A program made the translations under genes and the position numbers. This document shows positions 1-8,197 of a stretch of 29,466 nucleotides of DNA, in pieces. The stretch comes from SLFT01 sp964493075. GTDB taxonomy: Bacteria; Hydrogenedentota; Hydrogenedentia; Hydrogenedentales; CAITNO01. The notes beneath the pieces are model-generated. The model was given only the letters and a program-made list of their open reading frames with translations, was not told the origin of the DNA and made no database searches. Each line of letters begins with the position of its first letter. The stretch's first letter is position 1. The stretch is from positions 1 to 29,466 of the forward strand of contig CAZBNU010000029.1 of NCBI GenBank assembly GCA_964493075.1, in the 5' to 3' direction.

Positions 1-645
1 GAAGGTTTCGATTATGATTTCTGGCTGGGACCTGCCCGGTTGGCGCCTTATACCGAGAAACGGTGCCATTTTTATTTCCGCTATATACTGGACTACAGCG
101 GCGGTGAGATGACCGACCGTGGCGCCCACATCATAGATCTGGGGCAGCTGGGCAACAACACTGACCATACTACCCCCATCAGCGTTGAAGGCAAAGGCAC
201 ATTCCCCAGTGAAGGGCTTTTCAATACAGCCTACGAATACAACTTTTCATTTGAGTATGAGAATGGCGTCAAACTTATCGGCGACAGCAGCACCCCGCGC
301 GGTCTTCGTTTTGAGGGGGATGAAGGCTGGGTTTTCATTCATGTCCACGGTGGCAACCTCGAAGCGGAACCGGCTTCGTTGTTGCAGGAAGTCATCGGAC
401 CCAATGAAATGCACTTGGGACGCAGCCGCGGGCACCATTACGATTTCATCGAATGCGTGAAGTCCCGTGGCGAAACCAAAGCGCCCGTGGAAGTGGGACA
501 CCATACCGCCACCATGTGTCACATGGCGAATATCGCCATGCTGCTTGGCAAAAAACTGAAGTGGGATCCGGTTGCGGAAAGCTTTGACGACGATGCTGCC
601 AACCGCATGATGCAGCCGTCTATGCGCGCACCGTGGGTAATCTGA
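1..645 (+). CDS. Gfo/Idh/MocA-family oxidoreductase, C-terminal part (5' end outside window)
   Basis: The frame is open from base 1 and ends with TGA at 643-645, so the gene starts upstream of the window. The first visible residues read EGFDYDFWLGPA, a hallmark of the substrate-binding half of bacterial Gfo/Idh/MocA NAD(P)-dependent dehydrogenases. It is followed by the usual Y-F-R-Y-I-L-DYSGGEMTDRGAHIIDL segment (a conserved GG-M-TD-G-H signature). The tail, with HH-DFIECV, EVGHHTATMCHMANIA and a final R-PW, matches the family C-terminus. The N-terminal Rossmann domain is not in view. These enzymes oxidise or reduce sugars and cyclitols; many in environmental bacteria carry Tat signals and act on polysaccharide-derived sugars. 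The exact substrate cannot be read from this part. A TTG at 40 would start a shorter frame but would cut into the conserved domain. Confidence 0.9.
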   Translation, partial: EGFDYDFWLGPARLAPYTEKRCHFYFRYILDYSGGEMTDRGAHIIDLGQLGNNTDHTTPISVEGKGTFPSEGLFNTAYEYNFSFEYENGVKLIGDSSTPRGLRFEGDEGWVFIHVHGGNLEAEPASLLQEVIGPNEMHLGRSRGHHYDFIECVKSRGETKAPVEVGHHTATMCHMANIAMLLGKKLKWDPVAESFDDDAANRMMQPSMRAPWVI

Positions 646-659
646 GTAAGAATAGTAAC

Positions 660-675
660 TGCAGCAATAGCTGCA
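660..675 (+). other. Small perfect hairpin in the 5' leader of the HEAT-repeat gene
   Basis: A 6-bp perfect stem (TGCAGC / GCTGCA) encloses an AATA tetraloop, between the stop of the dehydrogenase gene and the start of the next gene. No T-run follows it, so it is not a standard intrinsic terminator. It could be a weak mRNA-stability or translation element, or chance. Confidence 0.3.
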
Positions 676-701
676 TTAGTCATAACGTAAGGGTTGTTCG
701 A

Positions 702-3278
702 ATGAATTATTTGATCCGTAAAAACATGATTGCGCTTATCTCGTTGTTGATGGTGACGATTGTCTTTTCAATTGCAGACGCCCAGACGCCTGCCGAACGG
801 TTTGTGGAAGAATTTGATGCGCTTGCCGCCTACGAGTTTGGCATGTCCCGGGCGCCGCTACAACGTATTTCAGAAGTGGTACGTTCTGCCATTGCCGGAG
901 CGCCGGACCTTCCCTATACGGCACAAGACCTTGAAGGCCTGCTGCTGGTACTGATCGAACAGGACATTTCCACAGAAGCAAAGTCTTTTATCTGTCGCAT
1001 GTTGGGAGAAATCGGCGGCACGGCATCGGTGGAACCGCTGGCGAAGCAATCGGTCAATAAGGACATCTTTTCCGATGTGTTGGTTGCACTGGAGCAGAAC
1101 CAGAATGATGAAGCCGCTATTGCTCTTGCTGCCCTATACGGCAATGCCGAAGATCAAGGGAAACTAGCGGTTCTGGCAGCGATTGGCCGACAGGGGAATC
1201 CTATCTCTGTGCAGTTATTGGCGCTATGCCTCGATGACAGTGATCCTGCCATTACAGTGGCAGCAGCCAGGGCGCTGGCGGACATTGCTGTGCCCAAGGC
1301 TTGTAGTGCAGTCATAGATAAAACGATGGGCGCCGACCAGGAAATGCAGGTACTGCTGGCGGATGCCTGTTTGAAATGCGTCGCCGCCCTGCCGGATACC
1401 CAAAGTGATGCGGCAGCAAAAACATTGGAACTGTTTCGCCAGCCGAATTTTCCGACCCACATCCGTCTTGCCGCCATTTCCGGTTTAATGCAGCGGCAAC
1501 CCGACCGCAAACAGGCGATATTGCTGGAGGCGTTGCAGGATGAGAATGCGGCATTGGCACACGAGGCGCTGATGCTTGCCCGTGAGAACCCGGATGCGGG
1601 GGTTGTTACCGCCCTAGCCGGGATTCTGGAACAGGCGCCGCCAGAGCGTAAAGTCCCGCTTCTTGCCATCCTTTCCGACTTTGGCGATGCATCGGTATTA
1701 CCTGTCATAATGAAACTGACTGACCATGAGCAGCCTGAAATACGTATCAGTGCGTTGCAGGCGGTGGGCGTTCTCGGCACAGCGGAACAGGTGGATTTTC
1801 TGCTTGAAAAAACCATTTCCGGTCCGGCAAGAGAACAACGCACAGTACGTGAAGTATTGGCACGTATGACCGATCCCGAAGTTAACGCCCGACTCCTTGA
1901 CATTGCCACACGGTCAGGCGATGAAAAGCAGCGAATTCAAGCCATAGCCGTTCTGGCGGACCGGAACGCAGGGGAAGCAGCGCCGTCATTGCTTGCGCTG
2001 GCCGCCCGCGCCAAAACAGAAATTAGGCAGGAAGCCTTACGCGCACTGCGCACCCTCGCCCCTGCCGAGATGCTGCCGGAACTGCTGGGCCTGATTATGC
2101 CGCGCACCCTGGAACCTATCCGCGACCTGCTGCCCCAAACCATTGCACAGACCGCATCACGTATCCCGGATTCGCTTGTTCAGGCCGACGCTGTCATCGC
2201 CGCATTAAATGCGGCACAGGACAAAGAAGTCCGCATTGTTTTGTTGGAGGTTCTCGGACTTATAGGGAATGAAGCCGCTTTTGAAGCCATCAAGAGTTAC
2301 CCGGACACCACCGAAACAGAGGTGCGACGGGCAGTAGTCACAGCATTGGCGCGTTTCCAGTCCCCCGAAGCGCTGGGCGAACTCCGTGCAATTTTGTTGA
2401 CAGAACGGGATGAAGGGGTGCGCGCAAGGGCGTTTTCTGGTTACATCTCCGCATTGCGCAACGCAACGGACGTCGCTCTGGCTGCTATCGTGCCCCATCT
2501 TCAAACTGCCCACGAACAGGCAAAAAGCACTGCGGAACGCCAAGATTTCCTGGCGGCTGCATCCCAACTGCCTTCGCTGACCACGCTTGGCATTATTGAA
2601 AAGATGGCAGGGGAAGGAGATGTAAGTGCTGAAGCTGCGCAGGCGATGGTGAAAACAAGTATTAGCCTCATCGGCGCTTATCCGGAGGTGGTACGCGAAA
2701 AACTCGAAGGCCTTATTACACAGGGCACGCTTTCAGAAGCATTGGCAGGCGAAGCGAAACAGGCGCTGGATTTCATGAACCGCTTTGATGGGCATATCAT
2801 GTCGTGGGCGGTGACAGGCCCCTACCATGAGGTAAATGTCTCCGCTGATTCGTTGTTCAGCCACGAATTCCCCCCGGAAATAGACGCAGACAACGCGGAC
2901 TGGCGCATTATGCGCGTGCTGCCCGACGCCAATCCCGCCTTTGCCATTGAACTTGACCGTGTTTTTGGCGGCGAAGACCGTGTCGTTTTCCTGCGTACCA
3001 AAATAACTGCGCCCGAAGCAACCGAAGCAGTGCTGGAGATGGGAACTAATGACGGATGCCGTGTCTGGTGGAACGGCACACTCATTCATGCCCTGAATAT
3101 CGGACGGCCATTAACCCCCGGTGAAGACGAACTGCCGGTGCAACTGGCAGCAGGCGAAAACGAGCTGATGATCGCCGTATTCCAGCAGGGCGGCGCCTGG
3201 GGTGCAACAGCACGGCTTGTAGGAAAAGACGGACAACCGGTAACAGGTCTGGAGTACCGTCCTGCAGTAAACGAATAA
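702..3278 (+). CDS. Secreted HEAT-repeat protein with C-terminal beta-sandwich-like domain
   Basis: This is an 858-residue protein. I chose the ATG at 702: it has a TAAGGG ribosome site about 8 nt upstream and opens directly into a signal peptide (MNYLIRK, then a hydrophobic stretch to about residue 25, with cleavage near A-D-A-Q). An upstream in-frame GTG at 633 would overlap the previous gene and bury that signal. Residues of about 40-690 are alpha-helical repeats rich in A, L and E with recurring V--LA and EALR-L patterns, typical of HEAT/PBS-lyase-like repeats. The last 160 residues or so change character, with DGCRVWWNG, a run ending PGEDE, then GEN-L and GGAWGA. This pattern is seen in beta-sandwich carbohydrate-binding-like tails of secreted proteins in Planctomycete-like bacteria. 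No catalytic motif is visible; a scaffold or binding role is inferred. It follows the dehydrogenase gene closely and may share its transcript. Confidence 0.8.
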   Translation: MNYLIRKNMIALISLLMVTIVFSIADAQTPAERFVEEFDALAAYEFGMSRAPLQRISEVVRSAIAGAPDLPYTAQDLEGLLLVLIEQDISTEAKSFICRMLGEIGGTASVEPLAKQSVNKDIFSDVLVALEQNQNDEAAIALAALYGNAEDQGKLAVLAAIGRQGNPISVQLLALCLDDSDPAITVAAARALADIAVPKACSAVIDKTMGADQEMQVLLADACLKCVAALPDTQSDAAAKTLELFRQPNFPTHIRLAAISGLMQRQPDRKQAILLEALQDENAALAHEALMLARENPDAGVVTALAGILEQAPPERKVPLLAILSDFGDASVLPVIMKLTDHEQPEIRISALQAVGVLGTAEQVDFLLEKTISGPAREQRTVREVLARMTDPEVNARLLDIATRSGDEKQRIQAIAVLADRNAGEAAPSLLALAARAKTEIRQEALRALRTLAPAEMLPELLGLIMPRTLEPIRDLLPQTIAQTASRIPDSLVQADAVIAALNAAQDKEVRIVLLEVLGLIGNEAAFEAIKSYPDTTETEVRRAVVTALARFQSPEALGELRAILLTERDEGVRARAFSGYISALRNATDVALAAIVPHLQTAHEQAKSTAERQDFLAAASQLPSLTTLGIIEKMAGEGDVSAEAAQAMVKTSISLIGAYPEVVREKLEGLITQGTLSEALAGEAKQALDFMNRFDGHIMSWAVTGPYHEVNVSADSLFSHEFPPEIDADNADWRIMRVLPDANPAFAIELDRVFGGEDRVVFLRTKITAPEATEAVLEMGTNDGCRVWWNGTLIHALNIGRPLTPGEDELPVQLAAGENELMIAVFQQGGAWGATARLVGKDGQPVTGLEYRPAVNE

Positions 3279-3282
3279 ACCC

Positions 3283-3389
3283 TATGGGAGTTATGAGAAT
3301 TATGGGAGATATGGGTTTGCTCAATGATGGCTATTCCTAATATCTGTCTTATCCGTCCCATAAGTCCCATTCTTCTCATAACTCCCATA
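3283..3389. repeat. Inverted array of tandem 9-nt units (WATGRGA type), locus A
   Basis: The left side holds four 9-nt units in a row at 3283-3318: TATGGGAGT, TATGAGAAT, TATGGGAGA, TATGGGTTT. The right side, at 3354-3389, holds four units in the opposite orientation (on the minus strand TATGGGAGT, TATGAGAAG, AATGGGACT, TATGGGACG). The outermost 17 bases of each side (3283-3299 and 3373-3389) are perfect reverse complements, so the whole can fold into a long hairpin. It fills the gap between the HEAT-repeat gene and pncC. A related array lies at 19827-19909. Confidence 0.8.
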
Positions 3390-3406
3390 AACTAAACCAA
3401 TAAATT

Positions 3407-3883
3407 ATGAGTCCTATAGAAAATATCATTGTTGAACGATGCACAGCCTCCGGCTGTTCCATTGCCGTTGCGGAATCCTGTACAGGCGGACTGATTGCCC
3501 ATCGTATCACCAATGTGTCCGGCGCTTCCGCTGCCTTCAAGGGCAGTGTGGTGGCCTATGCCAATGAGATTAAAATGCGTCTGCTGGGTGTGCCCGAAGA
3601 GGCACTGGCACGCTGCGGCGCCGTAAGTGAACCGGTGGCACTTGCCATGGCGGAAGGGGTGCGCACCGCAATGAATGCAGACTTCAGCGCTGCGGTGACC
3701 GGCATTGCCGGCCCGGGTGGCGGCACCGAAGAGAAGCCTGTGGGCACGGTGTATATTGCAGTTGCAGGCTCGTCCGGGGCACGGGCGTACCTGCACCATT
3801 TTACCGGAAACAGAAGCGATATCAAGGTGCAGACCGCTGAAATGGCCTTGTCCCGTCTGCTGGAATTATTGGAAGTATCATGA
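3407..3883 (+). CDS. pncC: Nicotinamide-nucleotide amidase (CinA C-terminal domain family)
   Basis: This is a 158-residue stand-alone CinA C-terminal domain. Such enzymes deamidate nicotinamide mononucleotide to nicotinate mononucleotide, recycling NMN released by NAD-dependent DNA ligase and other NAD consumers. Visible family signatures are VAESCTGG (residues 21-28), the F-GSVVAYAN-IK---L-V segment (about 44-61), GAVSE (about 71-75) and TGIAGPGGGTEEKPVGTVYIA (a glycine-rich block near 98-118). The N-terminal MoCF-like domain of full-length CinA is absent, so pncC is a better name than cinA. The start ATG at 3407 has no strong Shine-Dalgarno. The stop codon overlaps the dnaE start by 4 nt (ATGA), so the two genes are very likely co-translated. 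Confidence 0.9.
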   Translation: MSPIENIIVERCTASGCSIAVAESCTGGLIAHRITNVSGASAAFKGSVVAYANEIKMRLLGVPEEALARCGAVSEPVALAMAEGVRTAMNADFSAAVTGIAGPGGGTEEKPVGTVYIAVAGSSGARAYLHHFTGNRSDIKVQTAEMALSRLLELLEVS

Positions 3884-6800
3884 GCAACGATTTTGTCCAT
3901 TTACATGTACATTCGCATTATAGCCTGCTGGACGGCTTGACCAAGCCTGAGCCGCTGCTGAAAAAGTGCGCTGAATACGGTATGGATGCCTGTGCACTGA
4001 CCGACCACGGTAATTTGTTCGGCCTGCTGGAATTTTATACGAAGGCGGAGAAGTATGGCGTAAAACCCATTCTGGGTTGTGAGGTTTATGTATCGCCCAC
4101 CGATCGCTTTGACAAATCGGGAAAGAGTTCCAAGGAAGCCAGCAATCATTTGCTGCTGCTCTGCGAGAATGAAACGGGCTACCATAACCTCTGCAAACTG
4201 AGTTCCCTTGCGCATCTTGAGGGCTGGCATTACAAGCCGCGGGTGGACGCGGCGCTTTTGGAAGAATACAAGGAGGGTTTGATTGCGTGCAGTGCCTGTT
4301 TGAACGGACGTATTCCCTCGCTGTTGCTCGCGAACAAATATGACGAAGCTGAACAGGCTCTGGATCAGTACATAGGAATCTTCGGGCGGGATAATTTCTG
4401 CATCGAAATGATGAACCACGGGATGCCCGAGGAGGAAAAGGTCAATCCCTTGCTTTGGGAACTTGCCGAGAAATATAAACTCACGGCCATTGCCACCAAC
4501 GACTCCCATTACTTGGAACGGGAAGACGCGGAAGCGCATGAAGTGCTGCTTTGTTTGCAAACCAAGAAGAACATGGACGATCCGGGGCGAATGCGTTTCC
4601 CGAATGACGAGTTCTATTTTCGGACGCAGGAAGACATGAGGGGCCGTTTCGCACGCTGGCCGGAAGCGGTCACCAATACGAAACGCATCGCAGAGCGCTG
4701 CAACGCCACCATTCCCATGGACCTTGGCCTCATTCCAAACTATCCGGTTCCGGAAGGCTACACGCAGGAATCCTATCTTTGGGAACTTGTGAACGAAGGA
4801 TTAGAAAAGCGCTACGGCACACCATTGCCCCAAGTGGTGATGGAACGTGTTCAGTACGAGATGGGCGTGATTGTACGTATGAAATTTGTGGACTATTTCC
4901 TGGTGGTGTGGGATTTGGTTCATTTTGCCCGAAAAGCAGGCATACCCGTGGGTCCGGGACGCGGTTCAGGCGCTGGATGCCTGGTGGCGTATGCCCTGTG
5001 GATCACAAACCTCGATCCCATCCACTACAACCTGCTCTTTGAGCGTTTTCTGAATCCGGAACGGGTTAGCATGCCGGACTTCGATGTGGATTTCTGCATC
5101 CGCAACCGGGATAAACTCATCGATTATTCGCGCCAAAAATATGGCGCAGAGTGCGTCAGCCAGATCGGTACTTTTGGGCGCATGCTCGCAAAAAATGTGG
5201 TGCGAAATGTGGCGCGAACTCTGGGTATGCCTGTGTACGAAGCGAACCGCATTGCCACGCTTATCCCCAACGAACTGAATATTACCCTAGAGAAGGCTGC
5301 TGAAAAAGAACCGGAACTCAGGCGGCTTATAGAGGATGAAAAGCATATCGCCCGTTTGTGGCAGCTGGCGTTGCGCCTTGAAGGCACCATCAACAGTTAT
5401 GGTACCCATGCGGCGGGCGTGGTGCTGTGCGATCACCCGCTTACAGACCATATTGCCTTGTTCAAGGCCGCCAATTCTGACATTGTCACCACCCAGACCG
5501 AGATGAAGGGGGTCGAGCAAATCGGCTTGCTGAAAATGGACATCCTCGGCCTGCGCACCCTGACTATGATCAGCGATGCTGTGAAAATGATAAAGAAGAA
5601 CCGTGGTATTGATATTGATATTGACGGTATCCCGCTGGATGATGAAAAAACCTATGATTTGCTTCGCAGCGGCCAGACCTTTGGTGTGTTTCAACTGGAA
5701 AGTTCGGGGATGCGCGAACTTTCAAAACGCATCGGACTGGAGAACGTGGAGGAGATTTGCGCGCTGGTGGCGTTGTACCGGCCCGGACCAATGGAATATC
5801 TGGACACCTACATTAACAACAAGAAAGCGCCCGAAAAGGTTGTCTATGATCCGGCCTTTATCAAGCCTGTGTTGGAGGAAACCTATGGCATTTGTCTTTA
5901 CCAGGAGCAGGTCATGCAGCTTGTGCAAAAGTGCGGCGGCTTCAGCCTGGGACGTGCCGATCTGGTGCGCCGCGCCATGGGCAAGAAGAATCAGAAACTG
6001 CTTGATGAACAGAAGATTGATTTTGTAAAAGGGTGCGCCGAACATAATATCAGTCAGGAACTTGCTAATGACCTGTGGCGCCGCATCGAAACCTTTGCCG
6101 GATATGGCTTTAATAAATCCCACAGCATGGCTTACGCCGTTGTTGCCTACCAGACCGCTTACCTGAAAGCTAATTATACGGAAGAATTTTTGTGCGCCCT
6201 CCTATCAAGCATGTCCGGTGACCTGAAGAAGATTGCATTGTACATTGCGGAATGCCGAAATCTGGATGTGGCGATTCTCCCGCCGGACATCAACCATAGT
6301 GAAGCGGATTTCTGTGTGGAAAATAATTCCATCCGCTTCGGTCTTAGCGCCATCAAAAACGTGGGTGAAGGCCCCTGTCAGGCCATCGTTGAGGAGCGCC
6401 AGAAGAACGGGCCCTATAAGGATGTCTTTGATTTTTGCGGACGGCTCAGCGGCCAAGCCATTAACAGCCGAACCGTGGAGAGCCTGAACAAGGCAGGGGC
6501 ATTTCTGGGTACGGGCTGGAACCGCCGACAGGTGGCAGAAGTGGCGGAACAGGCCATCAGCGCAGGGCAGGTGCTGCAGCGGGAACGCGCCGCAGGCCAG
6601 ACATCACTGTTTGATCTTGCCGAAGCGGGCGATGAGTTTGAAATGGGCATGGATAAGCCCCACCTGCCTGAATGGCCTGAACATGAGCTGCTCGCCTACG
6701 AAAAGGAAACCACAGGCCTCTATGTTACGGGGCATCCACTTAATAATTATGAAAGCATGATCCGACGCTACAGCACGCTGGACCTGGCAACGCTCGATGA

Positions 6801-7401
6801 ATACAAGGAAGGTGACGAGGCCAACGTGTGCGGCATGATCACCGAGGCGAAAAAGCACTACAACCGCAAGGGCGATGCCATGGCGTTTTTGACCCTGGAA
6901 ACCATGCAGGGCCCTTGTGAAATGACGGTGTTTAGCGACTTGTATGAACAGAAAAAGAATCTGCTCGAACAGGATTTTATTATCACCTGCTGTGTGCGCG
7001 TCAATGTACGGGACGACAAGAATACCCTGGTTGTTACCAACCTGATTGCCATTGACGAAACCGAAGCGGCATTGACCAAAGCCGTGCATATTCGTTTGAA
7101 CCCCCAGCAACAGGAAGAAACGTTGGTACATAACCTTGCGCTGCTGCTCGGTAGCGCCCAAGGCGCCTGCGATGTCTATCTCCATTGCGCCCGCGCCGGA
7201 CAGAAAGACGTCGTGGTGCATGCCACCAGTGCCTGTCGCGTCGCACCCTCGCCGCAACTGACAAACGAGGTGGAAAAGTTGCTGGGGGAAAATACTTTGT
7301 TTCTATCTGCAGGTATGGGATTTCCTTCGCACCAGCCCAAGCGCACTTTCGAGGAGAGCGGTGGCCAGCGCTGGCGCGGCGGAAAACGTTCCTACAACTG
7401 A
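3880..7401 (+). CDS. dnaE: DNA polymerase III subunit alpha
   Basis: This is the replicative polymerase catalytic subunit, 1173 residues and full length for DnaE. The N-terminal PHP domain begins with HLHVHSHYSLLDG (residues 7-19) and continues with TDHGN and LGCEVYV, so PHP metal ligands look intact. The palm has GPGRGSGAG and then MPDFDVDFC at 398-406. The catalytic carboxylates are D402 and D404, by comparison with D401/D403 of E. coli, plus D554 in KMDILGLRTL. Downstream come the YRPGPM and YQEQVM motifs, the tandem helix-hairpin-helix region, and an OB-fold near residues 980-1070. The C-terminus is short and basic. It starts inside the pncC stop (ATGA). No frameshift or missing key residue was seen. 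Confidence 0.97.
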   Translation: MSNDFVHLHVHSHYSLLDGLTKPEPLLKKCAEYGMDACALTDHGNLFGLLEFYTKAEKYGVKPILGCEVYVSPTDRFDKSGKSSKEASNHLLLLCENETGYHNLCKLSSLAHLEGWHYKPRVDAALLEEYKEGLIACSACLNGRIPSLLLANKYDEAEQALDQYIGIFGRDNFCIEMMNHGMPEEEKVNPLLWELAEKYKLTAIATNDSHYLEREDAEAHEVLLCLQTKKNMDDPGRMRFPNDEFYFRTQEDMRGRFARWPEAVTNTKRIAERCNATIPMDLGLIPNYPVPEGYTQESYLWELVNEGLEKRYGTPLPQVVMERVQYEMGVIVRMKFVDYFLVVWDLVHFARKAGIPVGPGRGSGAGCLVAYALWITNLDPIHYNLLFERFLNPERVSMPDFDVDFCIRNRDKLIDYSRQKYGAECVSQIGTFGRMLAKNVVRNVARTLGMPVYEANRIATLIPNELNITLEKAAEKEPELRRLIEDEKHIARLWQLALRLEGTINSYGTHAAGVVLCDHPLTDHIALFKAANSDIVTTQTEMKGVEQIGLLKMDILGLRTLTMISDAVKMIKKNRGIDIDIDGIPLDDEKTYDLLRSGQTFGVFQLESSGMRELSKRIGLENVEEICALVALYRPGPMEYLDTYINNKKAPEKVVYDPAFIKPVLEETYGICLYQEQVMQLVQKCGGFSLGRADLVRRAMGKKNQKLLDEQKIDFVKGCAEHNISQELANDLWRRIETFAGYGFNKSHSMAYAVVAYQTAYLKANYTEEFLCALLSSMSGDLKKIALYIAECRNLDVAILPPDINHSEADFCVENNSIRFGLSAIKNVGEGPCQAIVEERQKNGPYKDVFDFCGRLSGQAINSRTVESLNKAGAFLGTGWNRRQVAEVAEQAISAGQVLQRERAAGQTSLFDLAEAGDEFEMGMDKPHLPEWPEHELLAYEKETTGLYVTGHPLNNYESMIRRYSTLDLATLDEYKEGDEANVCGMITEAKKHYNRKGDAMAFLTLETMQGPCEMTVFSDLYEQKKNLLEQDFIITCCVRVNVRDDKNTLVVTNLIAIDETEAALTKAVHIRLNPQQQEETLVHNLALLLGSAQGACDVYLHCARAGQKDVVVHATSACRVAPSPQLTNEVEKLLGENTLFLSAGMGFPSHQPKRTFEESGGQRWRGGKRSYN

Positions 7402-7627
7402 TGTGCGTGTAACATTATAGATTCCGGTATTTTCCGGGCAGGACTATACCTTTGTGGAAGTGCTTTATGCGGACATAGTCCTGTAGCAACAATCGCAGCA
7501 ACTGTGCAACTGCCCAAAAAAAACGGAATGACGTCGTTGGTTTTTTCCTCAGGACTTATCGTGATAACGCCATAAGGAATCCCTAAAAATGGGCCAGGAC
7601 TCGTAGGTGAGAGTAGGAAGCCGGATA
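7402..7627. other. Non-coding stretch between convergent dnaE and trpG, with clustered CAGGACT heptamers
   Basis: No credible gene is present. CAGGACT occurs at 7439-7445, 7550-7556 and 7595-7601, and inverted (AGTCCTG) at 7477-7483. The first and the inverted copy extend to a perfect 9-bp inverted repeat (7439-7447 with 7475-7483). The A-run at 7515-7523 and T-run at 7541-7546 could form an AT-rich, imperfect terminator-like hairpin. Since dnaE and trpG converge here, termination is expected, but I see no textbook terminator. Confidence 0.4.
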
Positions 7628-8197
7628 CTATTTGCCAAGGCCTACGAAATTCTTGATCATGGTTTTGCCGTGGGGGGTAAGGATGCTTTCGGGATGGAAC
7701 TGCACGCCCCAGATGGGGTATTCTTTGTGTGCAACGGCCATGATCACGCCGTCGGTGGTCTTTGCGGTGACCTCCAGGCAGTCAGGGCAGGTCTCGGGTT
7801 TAATAACTAGGGAATGGTAGCGTGTGGCAGTGAAGGGAGTGGGCACATCCTTGAAGAAAGGGTTGCCGTTATGGGTGATCTCGCTGATCTTGCCGTGCAT
7901 GATCACGTCGGCACGGACCACGTCGCCGCCGAATACGGCGCCGATGCTCTGGTGACCGAGGCACACGCCGAGCGTTGGGATTTTTGGCCCAAGTTTGCGG
8001 ATGACTTCCATGGAAATACCCGCCTCGAAGGGCGTACAGGGGCCGGGTGAAACGACGATGCGGTCGGGTGCAAGCGCTTCCAGTTCTTCCACCGTGATCT
8101 TGTCATTGCGAAACACGCGCACGTCATTATCAAACTCGCCGAAATACTGCACCAGGTTATAGGTAAACGAATCGTAGTTGTCAACGATTATCATCAT
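7628..8197 (-). CDS. trpG: Anthranilate synthase component II (glutamine amidotransferase)
   Basis: This is a 189-residue class I glutamine amidotransferase that supplies ammonia to TrpE for anthranilate formation. It starts with IIVDNYDSFTYNLVQYF, the TrpG/PabA signature. The oxyanion segment is SPGPCTP, the nucleophile is C79 in GVCLGHQ, and the histidine/glutamate pair is H168 and E170 in FHPES. The family also includes PabA. Because it is coupled to trpE, TrpG is preferred, although one protein can serve both pathways. Its ATG at 8197 overlaps the trpE stop by 4 nt (ATGA). A second ATG follows immediately (8194) and could be used instead, with one residue less. Confidence 0.93.
   Translation of the reverse strand: MMIIVDNYDSFTYNLVQYFGEFDNDVRVFRNDKITVEELEALAPDRIVVSPGPCTPFEAGISMEVIRKLGPKIPTLGVCLGHQSIGAVFGGDVVRADVIMHGKISEITHNGNPFFKDVPTPFTATRYHSLVIKPETCPDCLEVTAKTTDGVIMAVAHKEYPIWGVQFHPESILTPHGKTMIKNFVGLGK

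Noticed and set aside
633..701. Upstream GTG start for the HEAT-repeat protein
   Set aside because: It overlaps the previous gene and hides a clear signal peptide that begins at the ATG at 702, which has its own ribosome site.
1154..1909. 251-codon minus-strand frame within the HEAT-repeat gene
   Set aside because: Low-complexity S/A/R-rich shadow of the real gene, without ribosome site or family likeness.
3283..3389. CRISPR array
   Set aside because: Units are only 9 nt, adjoining, and inverted across a centre; there are no spacers and no cas genes.
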